From UBA1447 sp002329225 (GTDB lineage Bacteria; Bacillota; Clostridia; Oscillospirales; Acutalibacteraceae): DNA of 64,000 bases. The notes beneath the pieces were generated by a model. It was not told where the DNA came from. It did no database searches and saw only the letters and a list, made by a program, of their open reading frames with translations. How positions within the stretch are numbered: position 1 is the stretch's first letter; every line of letters begins with the position of its first letter. The position numbers and the translations under genes were made by a program. Shown one piece after another: positions 53,917-62,989 of this stretch. Location of the stretch: NCBI GenBank assembly GCA_050946835.1, contig JBMNVN010000010.1:5562-69561 (forward strand), written 5' to 3'.

Positions 53917-54489
53917 ATGAAAACAAAAAAAACGGTTAAAAAAACAGATAAAAAGTCAAGCAACAAGACAGTTCCGATTATTATCATCGTTGCCGCTGTT
54001 GTCTTGGCAGGAGTAATATTAGGGGTTAAGTTTTTGGCCGATAAGCCCAACGGCGGGAATGAGAACTCGGATTTGGCCTTTCAGCTGACCGGAGATAAAC
54101 TTGATATTGAAAAGCTCAAAAGTTACGGTTTGCCCATAATTATCGGAATCGGGCAGGACTGGGAACCCACCTGCCAGCAGCAGAGGGCTATTCTGAAAGA
54201 GCTTTACAGCGAACTTGAAGGCAGGGCAATCATTCTTTCAGTTGATGCGGAGAAAAACCCGAAAACGACAGAACTTTTCACTTTTCCGAGCTTGCCGGCA
54301 CAGAATTTCATAAATGCCGACGGAACACCCTACAAGCCTCTGGATGCAAAAAAGTACAACATGTATTATGTGTATGGCGGTCCGGACGGTAAGGAAGTAA
54401 CCCACACTATGCACGCAGGGATAATGGGTAAAGAAGTATTAATGCAAGTGCTTAAAGAAATGGGTATGAAAAATGCAGCAGCAGATTAA
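53917..54489 (+). CDS. Thioredoxin-like paralogue lacking the first active-site Cys
   Basis: 190 aa with the same layout as the protein before it (membrane helix ~20-40, then a thioredoxin fold; NSDLAFQLTGDKLDIEKLKSYGLP aligns closely with its neighbour). The active site reads QDWEPTCQQQ: the N-terminal nucleophilic Cys is replaced by Glu83, leaving only Cys86. LPAQNFIN keeps the cis-Pro. So it cannot act as a normal dithiol enzyme and may be a monothiol, chaperone or regulatory partner. Gene duplication of 53313-53843 is clear. It overlaps ccdA by 17 nt. Confidence 0.88.
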   Translation: MKTKKTVKKTDKKSSNKTVPIIIIVAAVVLAGVILGVKFLADKPNGGNENSDLAFQLTGDKLDIEKLKSYGLPIIIGIGQDWEPTCQQQRAILKELYSELEGRAIILSVDAEKNPKTTELFTFPSLPAQNFINADGTPYKPLDAKKYNMYYVYGGPDGKEVTHTMHAGIMGKEVLMQVLKEMGMKNAAAD

Positions 54490-55174
54490 TGAGTGGCTAA
54501 GCACTCTATCTTCAACAATATCGGCCAACCTTTGGCTGGCTCCCCTTTTGGCTCTGCTTGCGGGGGTACTTACCTCCCTCACCCCCTGCTCCCTTTCTTC
54601 CGTTCCACTTGTAATCGGTTTTGTGGGCGGCACGGGGCAGAGAGACACAAAGAAAGCCTTTTTACTTTCCGCCACATTTGCAGCGGGTATGGCGGTATCT
54701 TTTACCTCCTTAGGGGTTGCCGCTTCGTTTTTGGGCAGGTTTTTAACGGGAACAGGCTCCTGGTGGTACATTATTCTGGGCATTTTAATGTTGCTGATGG
54801 CATTGCAAACCTGGGAAATTTTTAACTTTATTCCCTCTACCAATGCACTGAGCAAGAATAAAAAGCGCGGCTTTGCCGGAGCCTTTTTAGCCGGAATTTT
54901 AGGCGGTCTGTTCGCCTCCCCCTGCTCCACTCCGGTCCTTGTGGTGCTTTTGGCCTTTGTAGCAAAAGAGGGCAAAATTCTTTTGGGAATTGTTCTTTTA
55001 TTGCTTTACTCACTGGGCAACAGCAGTCTGGTACTTGTAGCGGGAACATCCGTGGGCTTTGTTAAAAAACTTTCCTCCAGTGAGGGCTACGGCAAGGTGA
55101 GCCTTGCTTTGCGGATAATCATGGGCGCAGTGATTGCCCTTATAGGCTTATATATGTTCTACCTTGCCTTTTAA
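54473..55174 (+). CDS. ccdA: CcdA-like membrane electron carrier
   Basis: 233 aa with about six membrane helices. SLTPCSLSSVPLVIGF and FASPCSTPVLVV are the two Pro-Cys segments of CcdA/DsbD-beta that move electrons from cytoplasmic thioredoxin across the membrane. Its neighbours, two extracytoplasmic thioredoxin-like proteins, are the likely acceptors, as in the CcdA-ResA pair. The ATG at 54473 overlaps the preceding stop by 17 nt. No cytochrome-c maturation gene is in the window, so a general thiol-reducing role fits better than cytochrome assembly here. Confidence 0.92.
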   Translation: MQQQINEWLSTLSSTISANLWLAPLLALLAGVLTSLTPCSLSSVPLVIGFVGGTGQRDTKKAFLLSATFAAGMAVSFTSLGVAASFLGRFLTGTGSWWYIILGILMLLMALQTWEIFNFIPSTNALSKNKKRGFAGAFLAGILGGLFASPCSTPVLVVLLAFVAKEGKILLGIVLLLLYSLGNSSLVLVAGTSVGFVKKLSSSEGYGKVSLALRIIMGAVIALIGLYMFYLAF

Positions 55175-55195
55175 TAATCTGTGAAAATAAAAATA

Positions 55196-55223
55196 CAGAG
55201 GCTGTATTTTGCTACAGCTTCTG
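55196..55223 (+). terminator. Weak terminator after ccdA
   Basis: CAGAGGCTGTA (55196-55206) pairs with TACAGCTTCTG (55213-55223) with one G-T; the following sequence is CATTCTTGTTT. Confidence 0.55.
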
Positions 55224-55319
55224 CATTCTTGTTTATAGGTCGATTTTATTACACGGGATGATGCGGACATCGTCCCCTGCTTTGTTGTATTAATTGTCAG
55301 TTTTTAACGCAGAGCGTCA

Positions 55320-55955
55320 TCAACCGAAGAACGGTACGCCGGCGGGTTTGAATAAAAGCCAAACCATAATGTAGCCGGTTATTACGGCGGATAGAGTAAA
55401 GGGCACGCTGATGCGCATAAATGTTCCCGCCTTAACCTCGTAGCCTTCTTTGCGTAAGATGCCGATACCCGTGATGTTTGCGGAAGCGCCGATGGGGGTT
55501 ATGTTGCCGCCGAGGGTAGCGCCGACAACCAGGCCGAAGTAAAGCACGGTGGGGTCAACCTCTAGAGCAGTAGCAATTTCAGTAACAACGGGCAACATGG
55601 TCATGACATAAGGAATATTGTCGATAACTGCGGAGAGGGCAACAGACAGCCAGACGAGGACTGTAAATATAACAAAGACGTTGCCGCCGCTTACGTTTTG
55701 AATAATCTCACTTATTTTTTTGATAATGCCTACTTCTTCAATACCGCCGATGATGATAAACAGGCCGAACAGTAAAAGGAGGGTAAAGCCGTCCAACTCC
55801 TGAACAATCGACTTGATACCTCTCCTGGTTATCAGGTTACGGAAAAGTCCGATAAGGAAGAGGGAAACACAGATTATGCCGTTGACAGGCAGAGTGTCTT
55901 TAATCTTCTCAGGCAGGAAGGAAGCGAAGATAAGCAGAACAACGGTCCCTACCAT
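55320..55955 (-). CDS. ArsB/NhaD-type permease, C-terminal part of a frameshifted gene
   Basis: 211 codons from an internal ATG at 55955. Several membrane helices are visible, and ATLGGNITPIGASANITGIGI is the second GN-T-P-GASAN motif of the ArsB/NhaD/CitT ion-transporter superfamily; SAVIDNIPYVMTMLPV is the matching inverted helix. The frame is open upstream across the A6 run at 55992-55987 (minus strand), where one extra A would join it to the N-terminal half as MDEK-N-KVTDYLPSVL. Alone it lacks half the transporter. No ribosome site precedes 55955. Confidence 0.82.
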   Translation of the reverse strand: MVGTVVLLIFASFLPEKIKDTLPVNGIICVSLFLIGLFRNLITRRGIKSIVQELDGFTLLLLFGLFIIIGGIEEVGIIKKISEIIQNVSGGNVFVIFTVLVWLSVALSAVIDNIPYVMTMLPVVTEIATALEVDPTVLYFGLVVGATLGGNITPIGASANITGIGILRKEGYEVKAGTFMRISVPFTLSAVITGYIMVWLLFKPAGVPFFG

Positions 55956-56623
55956 TAAAACGCTGGGCAGATAATCGGTAACTTTGTTTTTTCGTCCATA
56001 TGAATGGGCTGATTATCTTTTCTGAAAACCCAAAGCAAAACAAGTCCCGAAACAATAGCGCCGACCTGACAGACCCAGAAGAGACCGGGCTTGCCCTGAT
56101 AAAAGAAGAAGTCGTTGAAGTTCATGTTTGCCTCGGCGCCCAAAAGAATGGAGGTGGTGTCCCCAACAAGGGTGGCGGCGCCCTGTAAGTTTGACGAGAT
56201 TGCAATCGAGATAATCATATTTACAGGCGAAATTTTAAGTTTTTTGGCAACCGTTACGGCAACGGGAGCCACCATGAGCACGGTAGCCACATTATCCACG
56301 AAAGCGGAAATAAGACCGGCAAATAAGGCAAGAACAACGGTTGCCCACTTAACGTTGGGCATACGGTCTATTATAAGGTCGGCTAAAAGGGCGGGCATTT
56401 TGGACTCGATAAACAGCGCCACAACACCCATGGTACCCAATATCATCAGAAGAACGTTCCAGTTGTCCACCCATTCCAAGGTAAAGAGTTTTTCAATAGA
56501 CATTGTTCGGGTAACGGCGAAAATTGCCGCCACACCCAAAGCGATGTATGCTCTATACTTAGGTAAAAGCAACAGGGCGGCATAGGTCAGTAAAAACAGG
56601 GCAAGGGCTGCAAACATCGGCAT
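55955..56623 (-). CDS. ArsB/NhaD-type permease, N-terminal part of a frameshifted gene
   Basis: 222 codons from ATG 56623 (AAGGAG upstream). Five or six membrane helices; SAFVDNVATVLMVAPVAVTVA and SSNLQGAATLVGDTTSILLG are the first of the two repeated DN-T and GD-T/S motifs of ArsB/NhaD/YdfJ-type Na+/H+ or anion carriers. The last ~15 residues (KTKLPIICPAF) are read in the wrong frame after the A6 run. Corrected, the protein would be about 434 aa, a normal size. Exact ion is not clear; some relatives are Na+/H+ antiporters, others arsenite or dicarboxylate carriers. Confidence 0.85.
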   Translation of the reverse strand: MPMFAALALFLLTYAALLLLPKYRAYIALGVAAIFAVTRTMSIEKLFTLEWVDNWNVLLMILGTMGVVALFIESKMPALLADLIIDRMPNVKWATVVLALFAGLISAFVDNVATVLMVAPVAVTVAKKLKISPVNMIISIAISSNLQGAATLVGDTTSILLGAEANMNFNDFFFYQGKPGLFWVCQVGAIVSGLVLLWVFRKDNQPIHMDEKTKLPIICPAF

Positions 56624-56662
56624 AATTTAAGGCTCCTTTTCAGTTATTTAAACACGGTTGTC

Positions 56663-56691
56663 ATTATACCAAAGAGACAAACCAAACTCAA
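56663..56691 (-). promoter_or_regulatory. Promoter of the permease gene
   Basis: Minus strand TTGAGT (56691-56686), 17 bp, TATAAT (56668-56663), 40 bp before the ATG. Confidence 0.75.
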
Positions 56692-56809
56692 GTATTTGGG
56701 GAATTCGGAAAGTTGTTATTATTCACTAAAAAAGCACAGGGAAACGATTAATGATGTAAGCTCAGCCATTATGAGATAGGGAAGATTAATTTTATCGGTT
56801 GCAAACCAA

Positions 56810-56839
56810 GGCCGCAGGAAGCTTTCGCCTCCTGCGGCC
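56810..56839 (-). terminator. Terminator of the scaffoldin-like gene
   Basis: GGCCGCAGGA (56810-56819) pairs perfectly with TCCTGCGGCC (56830-56839); on the minus strand it is followed by TTGGTTTGC. It lies ~60 bp past the stop at 56900. Confidence 0.7.
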
Positions 56840-56899
56840 GGTTTGTTCTGCTTGGACACCTTAACGGTCCGTTTTTTGACCTAAATCACTCGGGGAGAA

Positions 56900-59800
56900 T
56901 CAGTCTTCTTTCTTCTTCCGGGTGACGAAGGCTGCTGCAGCCGCAGCGGAGAAGAGTGCGAACACTGTCAGGCCAAGGGCGTTGTCAGAGCCGGTATCGG
57001 GTACATCGGCTTTCTTCTCCCATTGGGCGACAACGGTCAAGTCTTCTTCGGGGAAGGTTCCGGGAACTTCAGGTTCCCAACCGAGGAAGCTATAGCCTTC
57101 TTTTTCCGGATCGGCAGGCATTGTTACTGCAGAGCCGACCTTGCCGGTAATAGCGGCATACTCTTCACCGTCAACGATGAATTTGATTGTGCTTTCTTTA
57201 TCGGGAACAATCTCTTCAAACACTGCTTCTACGGTGAGGTCTTCTTCGGGGAAGGTTCCGGGAACTTCAGGATCCCAACCAATGAAGGTATAGCCTTCTT
57301 TTTCCGGATCGGCGGGCATTGTTACTGCCGAGCCGACTTCACCGGTGATAACGGCATACTCTTCACCGTCAACCAGGAATGTGATTGTGCTCTCGGGAAT
57401 ATCTTCTTCCCACATCGCTTTTACGGTGAGGTCTTCTGCAGGGAAGGTTTCAGGGATCTCGGGTTCCCAACCTACGAAAGTAAAGCCTTCCTTGACCGGA
57501 TCTTCAGGAGCCGTTACAGGAGTACCGACTTCACCCGTAATCGGGTCAATTTCGTTGCCGCCATCAGTATCAAAGGTAATCGTACTCGTAAGAATTTCTT
57601 CCCACTGAGCAACTACTGTAAGATCTTCTGCTGGGAAGTTTTCAGGAATCTCGGGTTCCCAACCTTTGAAAGTGAAGCCTTCTTTGACCGGGTCAGCGGG
57701 AGCCGTTACGGGAGAACCGACATAGCCGGTAATCGGGTCAATTGCGCTGCCGCCGTCGGTATCAAAGGTGATTGTGCTTGTAGGAACAGCTTCCCACTTA
57801 GCTTTCACGGTGAGGTCATCATTTGGGAAGGTATCAGGAATAGCCGGTTCCCAACCTGCGAAAGTGAAGCCTTCTTTGACCGGGTCAGCGGGAGCCGTTA
57901 CGGGAGAACCGACATAGCCGGTAATCGGGTCAATTGCGCTGCCGCCGTCGGTATCAAAGGTAATCGTGCTTGTGGGGATTGCTTCCCAAACAGCCGTATA
58001 GGTGGAGTCTGCAGCAGGCATAGTAGCGGGTACATCAGGTTCCCAACGTACGAAATTATAGCCTTCTCTTGTTACCGTAGGAGCAGTGATTGCTGCGCCG
58101 AACTCGGTAAGTGTCGGGCCTGTGCCGCCTTCGCCGCCGTTGGCATCAAAGGTCAGGTTGTAGCTGTTTACAGCCCACTGTGCCGTATAGACGGAGTCTG
58201 CAGCAGGCATCGTAGCGGGTACATCGGGGGTCCAACCTGTGAAGGTGTAGCCTTCTCTTGTTACCGTAGGAGCAGTGATTGCTGCGCCGAACTCGGTAAG
58301 TGTCGGGCCTGTGCCGCCTTCGCCGCCGTTGGCGTCAAAGGTCAGGTTGTAGCTGTTTACAGTCCACTGTGCCGTATAGACGGAGTCTGCAGCAGGCATC
58401 GTAGCAGGAACATCGGGGGTCCAACCCGCGAAGGTGTAGCCCTCTCTCGTTACTGTAGGAGCAGTGATTGCTGCGCCGAACTCAACATCTGTCGGGCCTG
58501 TGCCGCCTTCGCCGCCGTTGGCGTCAAAGGTCAGGTTGTAGCTGTTTACAGTCCACTGTGCCGTATAGACGGAGTCTGCAGCAGGCATCGTAGCAGGAAC
58601 ATCGGGGGTCCAACCCGCGAAGGTGTAGCCCTCTCTCGTTACTGTAGGAGCAGTGATTGCTGCGCCGAACTCAACATCTGTCGGGCCGGTGCCGCCTACG
58701 CCGCCGTTGGCATCAAAGGTCAGTTTGTAGGTATTGACCTGCCACTGAGCTTTTACAGTAAGATCATCTGCGGGGAAAGCAGCCGGAATCTCGGGTTCCC
58801 AACCTGTGAAAGTATTGCCTTCTTTTGTCGGGTCGGCGGGTGCGGTTACAGGGGAACCGACATAGCCCGTAATCGGGTCAATTGTGCTGCCGCCGTCAGT
58901 ATCAAAGGTGATTGTGGTCTTGGGCAGTTCTTGCCACTGGGCCGTATAGGTGGAGTCTGCAGCAGGCATGGTAGCGGGCACTTCGGGCTCCCAACCTGTG
59001 AAGGTGTAGCCCTCTCTCGTTACTGTAGGAGCAGTGATTGCTGCGCCGAACTCAACATCTGTCGGGCCGGTGCCGCCTACGCCGCCGTTGGCATCAAAGG
59101 TCAGTTTGTAGGTATTGACCTGCCACTGAGCTTTTACAGTAAGATCATCTGCGGGGAAAGCAGCCGGAATCTCGGGTTCCCAACCTGTGAAAGTATTGCC
59201 TTCTTTTGTCGGGTCGGCGGGTGCGGTTACAGGGGAACCGACATAGCCCGTAATCGGGTCAATTGTGCTGCCGCCGTCAGTATCAAAGGTGATTGTGGTC
59301 TTGGGCAGTTCTTGCCACTGGGCCGTATAGGTGGAGTCTGCAGCAGGCATGGTAGCGGGCACTTCGGGCTCCCAACCTGTGAAGGTATAGCCCTCTCTCG
59401 TTACTGTAGGAGCAGTAATTGCTGCGCCGAACTCAACATCTGTCGGGCCGGTGCCGCCTACGCCGCCGTTGGCATCAAAGGTCAGTTTGTAGGTATTGAC
59501 CTGCCACTGAGCTTTTACGGTAAGATCATCTGCGGGGAAAGCGGCAGGAATCTCGGGTTCCCAACCTGTGAAAGTATTGCCTTCTTTTGTCGGGTCGGCA
59601 GGTGCGGTTACAGGATAACCGACATAGCCCGTAATCGGGTCAATTGTGTTGCCGCCGTCAGTATCAAAGGTGATTGTGGTCTTGGGCAGTTCTTGCCACT
59701 GTGCCGTATAGGTGGAGTCCGCTGCAGGCATGGTAGCGGGCACTTCGGGTTCCCAACCTGTGAAAGTATAGCCGTATCTGGTTACCACGGGAGCAGTTAT

Positions 59801-62800
59801 TTCCGCACCGAATGCGGTATCTGTCGGGCCGGTGCCGCCTACGCCGCCGTTAGCATCAAAGGTCAGTTTATAGGTATTAACCTGCCACTGAGCAACAACG
59901 GTAAGGTCATCTGCAGGGAAGTTTGCGGGAATCTCGGGTTCCCAACCTGTGAAAGTATTACCTTCTTTTGTCGGGTCGGCAGGAGCGGTTACAGGATAAC
60001 CGACATAGCCCGTAATCGGGTCAATTGTGTTGCCGCCGTCAGTATCAAAGGTGATTGTGGTCTGAGGCAATGCTTGCCACTGGGCCGTATAGGTGGAGTC
60101 CGCTGCAGGCATGGTGGCGGGCACTTCGGGTTCCCAACCTGTGAAAGTATAGCCGTATCTGGTTACCACGGGAGCGGTTATTTCCGCACCGAATGCGGTA
60201 TCTGTCGGGCCGGTACCGCCTTCGCCGCCGTTAGCGTCAAAGGTCAGTTTGTAGGTATTAACCTGCCACTGAGCAACAACGGTAAGGTCATCTGCGGGGA
60301 AGGTATCGGGAATCTCGGGGGCCCAAGAAACAAAAGTATTGCCTTCTTTTGTCGGGTCGGCAGGAGCCGTTACAGGAGAACCGATATAGCCCGTAATCGG
60401 GTCAATTGTGTTGCCGCCGTCAGTGTCAAAGGTGATTGTGGTCTTGCCGATTTCTTCCCACAGGGCAACATAGGTGGAGTCCGCTGCAGGCATGGTGGCG
60501 GGCACTTCGGGATCCCAACCTACGAAAGTATAGCCGTATCTGGTTACCACGGGAGCGGTTATTGCTGCGCCGAACTCGGTAAGTGTCGGGCCTGTGCCGC
60601 CTTCGCCGCCGTTGGCGTCAAAGGTCAGGTTGTAGCTGTTTACTTGCCACTGAGCAACAACATCCAGGTCTTCTGCCGGGAAAGTGGGAGGAACATCAGG
60701 ATCCCAACCGAGGAAAGTGTTGCCTTCTTTTGTCGGATCGGCCGGCGGGGTTACATCTGAACCGACATTACCTGTAAGTGACGCATAGGGTGCCGGGGAA
60801 TCTTCTTCAAGCCAGAAGGTGATTGTGGTCTTGGGGATAGGCGTCCACTGAGCAACAACGGTAAGGTCATCTGGGGGGAAGGTTGCGGGAATATCGGGGT
60901 CCCAACCTGCGAAAGTGAAGCCTTCCTTTGTCGGCTCGGCAGGAGCCGTCACAGAAGAACCAACAGCACCTGTTATCGGAGCAATTGCGCTGCCGCCGTC
61001 GGTATCAAAGGTAATAGTGCTGGACTGACAGGTGATTGAGCCGTTTGAAATACCGTAGTCCATTGTCTCATAAAACTCGTCAACAATCTGGCCAACAGTT
61101 AAAGTAAGCGGAGTTACTCCGTACCAACCGTCAAGGATCTTGAATTTCAAGACCATGAGGCTGCCGCCTGCGGTAATTACCGGGTCGCTGGCTAAAGCTT
61201 GCATAATTTCAGTGGTGTCGCCAACGGCAGGTTGAGGATTGATGGAGGAAATGGTGCCGGCACCGACTGCGTCACCCGCAGCGCCGCTGACATATTCGAG
61301 TTTTGTGTTGTTGAAAGCGACGAAAAGGTCGGCTGCGGCAATATCAGAGTTGGCGGAAACCGAAACGGTAATTTCGACAGTATCGCCGAGGATACCGCTT
61401 GCACTGGAAACCGTAAATAAAACCGCATCCTTGGTCCACTTTGCCACAACTGTCATATTCTCATCGGGGAAAGTGGTAGGAATGCCGGGTTCCCAGCCGT
61501 TGAAAGTATAGCCGGGTTTTACAGGGTCGGCAGGAGCCGTTACGGCAGTGCCGGCTTCGCCGGAAATGGGAGCAATCGCGGAACCGCCCTTTGTATCAAA
61601 GGTGATTTTTGTGACGGGGTTCCACTGAGCCACAACGGTTATGCTGCCGGCAGGGTAGGTTGTGGGAATATCAGGCTCCCAGCCTTTGAATACAAAACCT
61701 TCTTTTGTCGGGTCAGCGGGGGGTGTTACAGGGGCACCCACATTGCCCGTCATAGGTGCAATAGGCGTGCCGCCGGCGGTATCAAAATTGATTGTACCGG
61801 TAGGTGCAGATTTGCTGGTTATTTTTCCGTCTTCAGTAATAACATCCAGAAATTCATAGTTATCGTCTACAAAAGTGTCAATGGTATAAATGGTAAGAGG
61901 AGTATCACCGGTCCAGCCTGATAAAATCTTAAATTTAAGAACCGCAATATCTCCGGCTGCCAATATACCGCCGTCAACGGCAAGACCGATTTTAACGGTG
62001 GTAGGATTGGCAAGATTAGATGAGAAGATACCGCCTCCGATAAGAGAACCGGCTTCCGCACTGACAAATTCAAGTTTGGTGTTGTCAAAAGCAACATCAA
62101 AATTTGCAGCGGCAAGGAAGAGGTTTACAGGTATAACGGCTTGAATCTCAACAACATCACCGGCAAAACCGGAGCCTTCGGTAAGAGAAAGCTTGGCTTC
62201 GGCACGAGACCAAATTGCCGTGAAAGTCGCATCGGCATCGGGGAATTCCGCAGGAAGCGGCGGGTTCCAATTGAAGAAATTAAAACCGGGCTTCGTCGGC
62301 GGTGCAGGCGGGGTAACAGGGTCGCCGGGGAAACCTACGAGGTCGTCCACAGCGGTGCCGCCATCTGAATCGAAACTGAGCGTTACAGGATCGGCAGGTG
62401 CTTTAACTGTGGCTTTGCCGCTTGTCAAGATGTAAGTTAAGTCGCCAAATCCGGGGTCACAGATGTCAACCAATTCAAGGCCAAGGGGAGTTGAACCTGT
62501 CCAGCCGGACAAAACCTTGAACGTAACATTCAGCATAGAACCGCCGGTATTAGCACCGGTCGCATGAATAAAGCTCATGTAACCGACTTGAGTGTCGCCG
62601 GAACTCGACTCATGGGTGGGATTGTACACGAGCATACCGCCCAAAGAGGCAGGTCCGTTGGCATAACTTACATACTGAAGTTTTGTTTTGTCAAAACTGA
62701 TTTTAACATCAAGTACACCGATATTCGCATTGGGTGTGATGTTAAGGGAAACCACAAACTCTTCACCTTCAGAAACGGTGTAATCCGAGATGGAAATTCC

Positions 62801-62899
62801 GATTTCATCTTGGGCATGAGTTGTGATGGGGAGTGCTGTCATGCTCAAAAGCATGGCAACACTCAGAAGAACAGAAAACAGTTTTCTAAATTTACTCAT
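56900..62899 (-). CDS. Scaffoldin-like protein: three cohesin-like domains, 24 B-repeats, sorting signal
   Basis: 1999 aa. Signal peptide MSKFRKLFSVLLSVAMLL...THAQ; GGAGGT sets ATG 62899. Three cohesin-like domains at about residues 34-165, 235-363 and 493-624 share SFDKTKLQYVS/AFDNTKLEFVS/AFNNTKLEYVS and a closing LKFKILSGWTG-type strand. B-repeats (FDTDGG or FDANGG, GYTFxGW, VVAQW) follow: one after cohesin 1, two after cohesin 2, 21 after cohesin 3. The C-terminus is VPDTG (1966-1970), a hydrophobic helix and RKKKED, a sortase-type anchor. So it is a wall-anchored scaffold that can hold up to three dockerin proteins at a distance from the wall. Three dockerin proteins in the window are the obvious candidates. 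Confidence 0.88.
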   Translation of the reverse strand: MSKFRKLFSVLLSVAMLLSMTALPITTHAQDEIGISISDYTVSEGEEFVVSLNITPNANIGVLDVKISFDKTKLQYVSYANGPASLGGMLVYNPTHESSSGDTQVGYMSFIHATGANTGGSMLNVTFKVLSGWTGSTPLGLELVDICDPGFGDLTYILTSGKATVKAPADPVTLSFDSDGGTAVDDLVGFPGDPVTPPAPPTKPGFNFFNWNPPLPAEFPDADATFTAIWSRAEAKLSLTEGSGFAGDVVEIQAVIPVNLFLAAANFDVAFDNTKLEFVSAEAGSLIGGGIFSSNLANPTTVKIGLAVDGGILAAGDIAVLKFKILSGWTGDTPLTIYTIDTFVDDNYEFLDVITEDGKITSKSAPTGTINFDTAGGTPIAPMTGNVGAPVTPPADPTKEGFVFKGWEPDIPTTYPAGSITVVAQWNPVTKITFDTKGGSAIAPISGEAGTAVTAPADPVKPGYTFNGWEPGIPTTFPDENMTVVAKWTKDAVLFTVSSASGILGDTVEITVSVSANSDIAAADLFVAFNNTKLEYVSGAAGDAVGAGTISSINPQPAVGDTTEIMQALASDPVITAGGSLMVLKFKILDGWYGVTPLTLTVGQIVDEFYETMDYGISNGSITCQSSTITFDTDGGSAIAPITGAVGSSVTAPAEPTKEGFTFAGWDPDIPATFPPDDLTVVAQWTPIPKTTITFWLEEDSPAPYASLTGNVGSDVTPPADPTKEGNTFLGWDPDVPPTFPAEDLDVVAQWQVNSYNLTFDANGGEGGTGPTLTEFGAAITAPVVTRYGYTFVGWDPEVPATMPAADSTYVALWEEIGKTTITFDTDGGNTIDPITGYIGSPVTAPADPTKEGNTFVSWAPEIPDTFPADDLTVVAQWQVNTYKLTFDANGGEGGTGPTDTAFGAEITAPVVTRYGYTFTGWEPEVPATMPAADSTYTAQWQALPQTTITFDTDGGNTIDPITGYVGYPVTAPADPTKEGNTFTGWEPEIPANFPADDLTVVAQWQVNTYKLTFDANGGVGGTGPTDTAFGAEITAPVVTRYGYTFTGWEPEVPATMPAADSTYTAQWQELPKTTITFDTDGGNTIDPITGYVGYPVTAPADPTKEGNTFTGWEPEIPAAFPADDLTVKAQWQVNTYKLTFDANGGVGGTGPTDVEFGAAITAPTVTREGYTFTGWEPEVPATMPAADSTYTAQWQELPKTTITFDTDGGSTIDPITGYVGSPVTAPADPTKEGNTFTGWEPEIPAAFPADDLTVKAQWQVNTYKLTFDANGGVGGTGPTDVEFGAAITAPTVTREGYTFTGWEPEVPATMPAADSTYTAQWQELPKTTITFDTDGGSTIDPITGYVGSPVTAPADPTKEGNTFTGWEPEIPAAFPADDLTVKAQWQVNTYKLTFDANGGVGGTGPTDVEFGAAITAPTVTREGYTFAGWTPDVPATMPAADSVYTAQWTVNSYNLTFDANGGEGGTGPTDVEFGAAITAPTVTREGYTFAGWTPDVPATMPAADSVYTAQWTVNSYNLTFDANGGEGGTGPTLTEFGAAITAPTVTREGYTFTGWTPDVPATMPAADSVYTAQWAVNSYNLTFDANGGEGGTGPTLTEFGAAITAPTVTREGYNFVRWEPDVPATMPAADSTYTAVWEAIPTSTITFDTDGGSAIDPITGYVGSPVTAPADPVKEGFTFAGWEPAIPDTFPNDDLTVKAKWEAVPTSTITFDTDGGSAIDPITGYVGSPVTAPADPVKEGFTFKGWEPEIPENFPAEDLTVVAQWEEILTSTITFDTDGGNEIDPITGEVGTPVTAPEDPVKEGFTFVGWEPEIPETFPAEDLTVKAMWEEDIPESTITFLVDGEEYAVITGEVGSAVTMPADPEKEGYTFIGWDPEVPGTFPEEDLTVEAVFEEIVPDKESTIKFIVDGEEYAAITGKVGSAVTMPADPEKEGYSFLGWEPEVPGTFPEEDLTVVAQWEKKADVPDTGSDNALGLTVFALFSAAAAAAFVTRKKKED
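58114..58680 (-). repeat. 189-bp coding tandem repeats
   Basis: The same sequence mark (TCGGGCCTGTGCCG) recurs at 58114, 58303, 58492 and 58681, exactly 189 bp apart. Each unit encodes one 63-aa B-repeat of the YNLTFDANGG type with nearly the same DNA. Confidence 0.9.
58681..60586 (-). repeat. 381-bp coding tandem repeats
   Basis: The mark recurs at 58681, 59062, 59443, 59824, 60205 and 60586, exactly 381 bp apart. Each unit encodes two different B-repeats (YKLTFDANGG plus TTITFDTDGG, 127 aa). The first two units (58681-59442) are nearly identical in DNA and the others diverge stepwise. Confidence 0.92.
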
Positions 62900-62941
62900 A
62901 CAGTACCTCCGACATATTAAATTTGGTATCTTACCATATAA

Positions 62942-62977
62942 GGGGCTTGGCCCATTCTTACGGCCGGGCCAAGCCCC
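62942..62977 (-). terminator. Strong hairpin between the dockerin and scaffoldin-like genes
   Basis: GGGGCTTGGCCC (62942-62953) pairs perfectly with GGGCCAAGCCCC (62966-62977), 12 bp. On the minus strand it is followed by TTATAT, a poor T tract. It may stop or attenuate transcription before the gene starting at 62899. Confidence 0.65.
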
Positions 62978-62989
62978 GTGTGCAAAAGA

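Noticed and set aside
57023..60760. 1245-codon open frame on the plus strand
   Set aside because: It is exactly antisense to the B-repeat array; the repeat period is a multiple of three, so one stop-free antisense unit stays open in every copy. It has no ribosome site and its protein shows only the mirrored repeat.
58114..60970. CRISPR-like array
   Set aside because: The regular repeats are 189 and 381 bp, in frame and protein coding; there are no short palindromic repeats with unique spacers and no cas genes.
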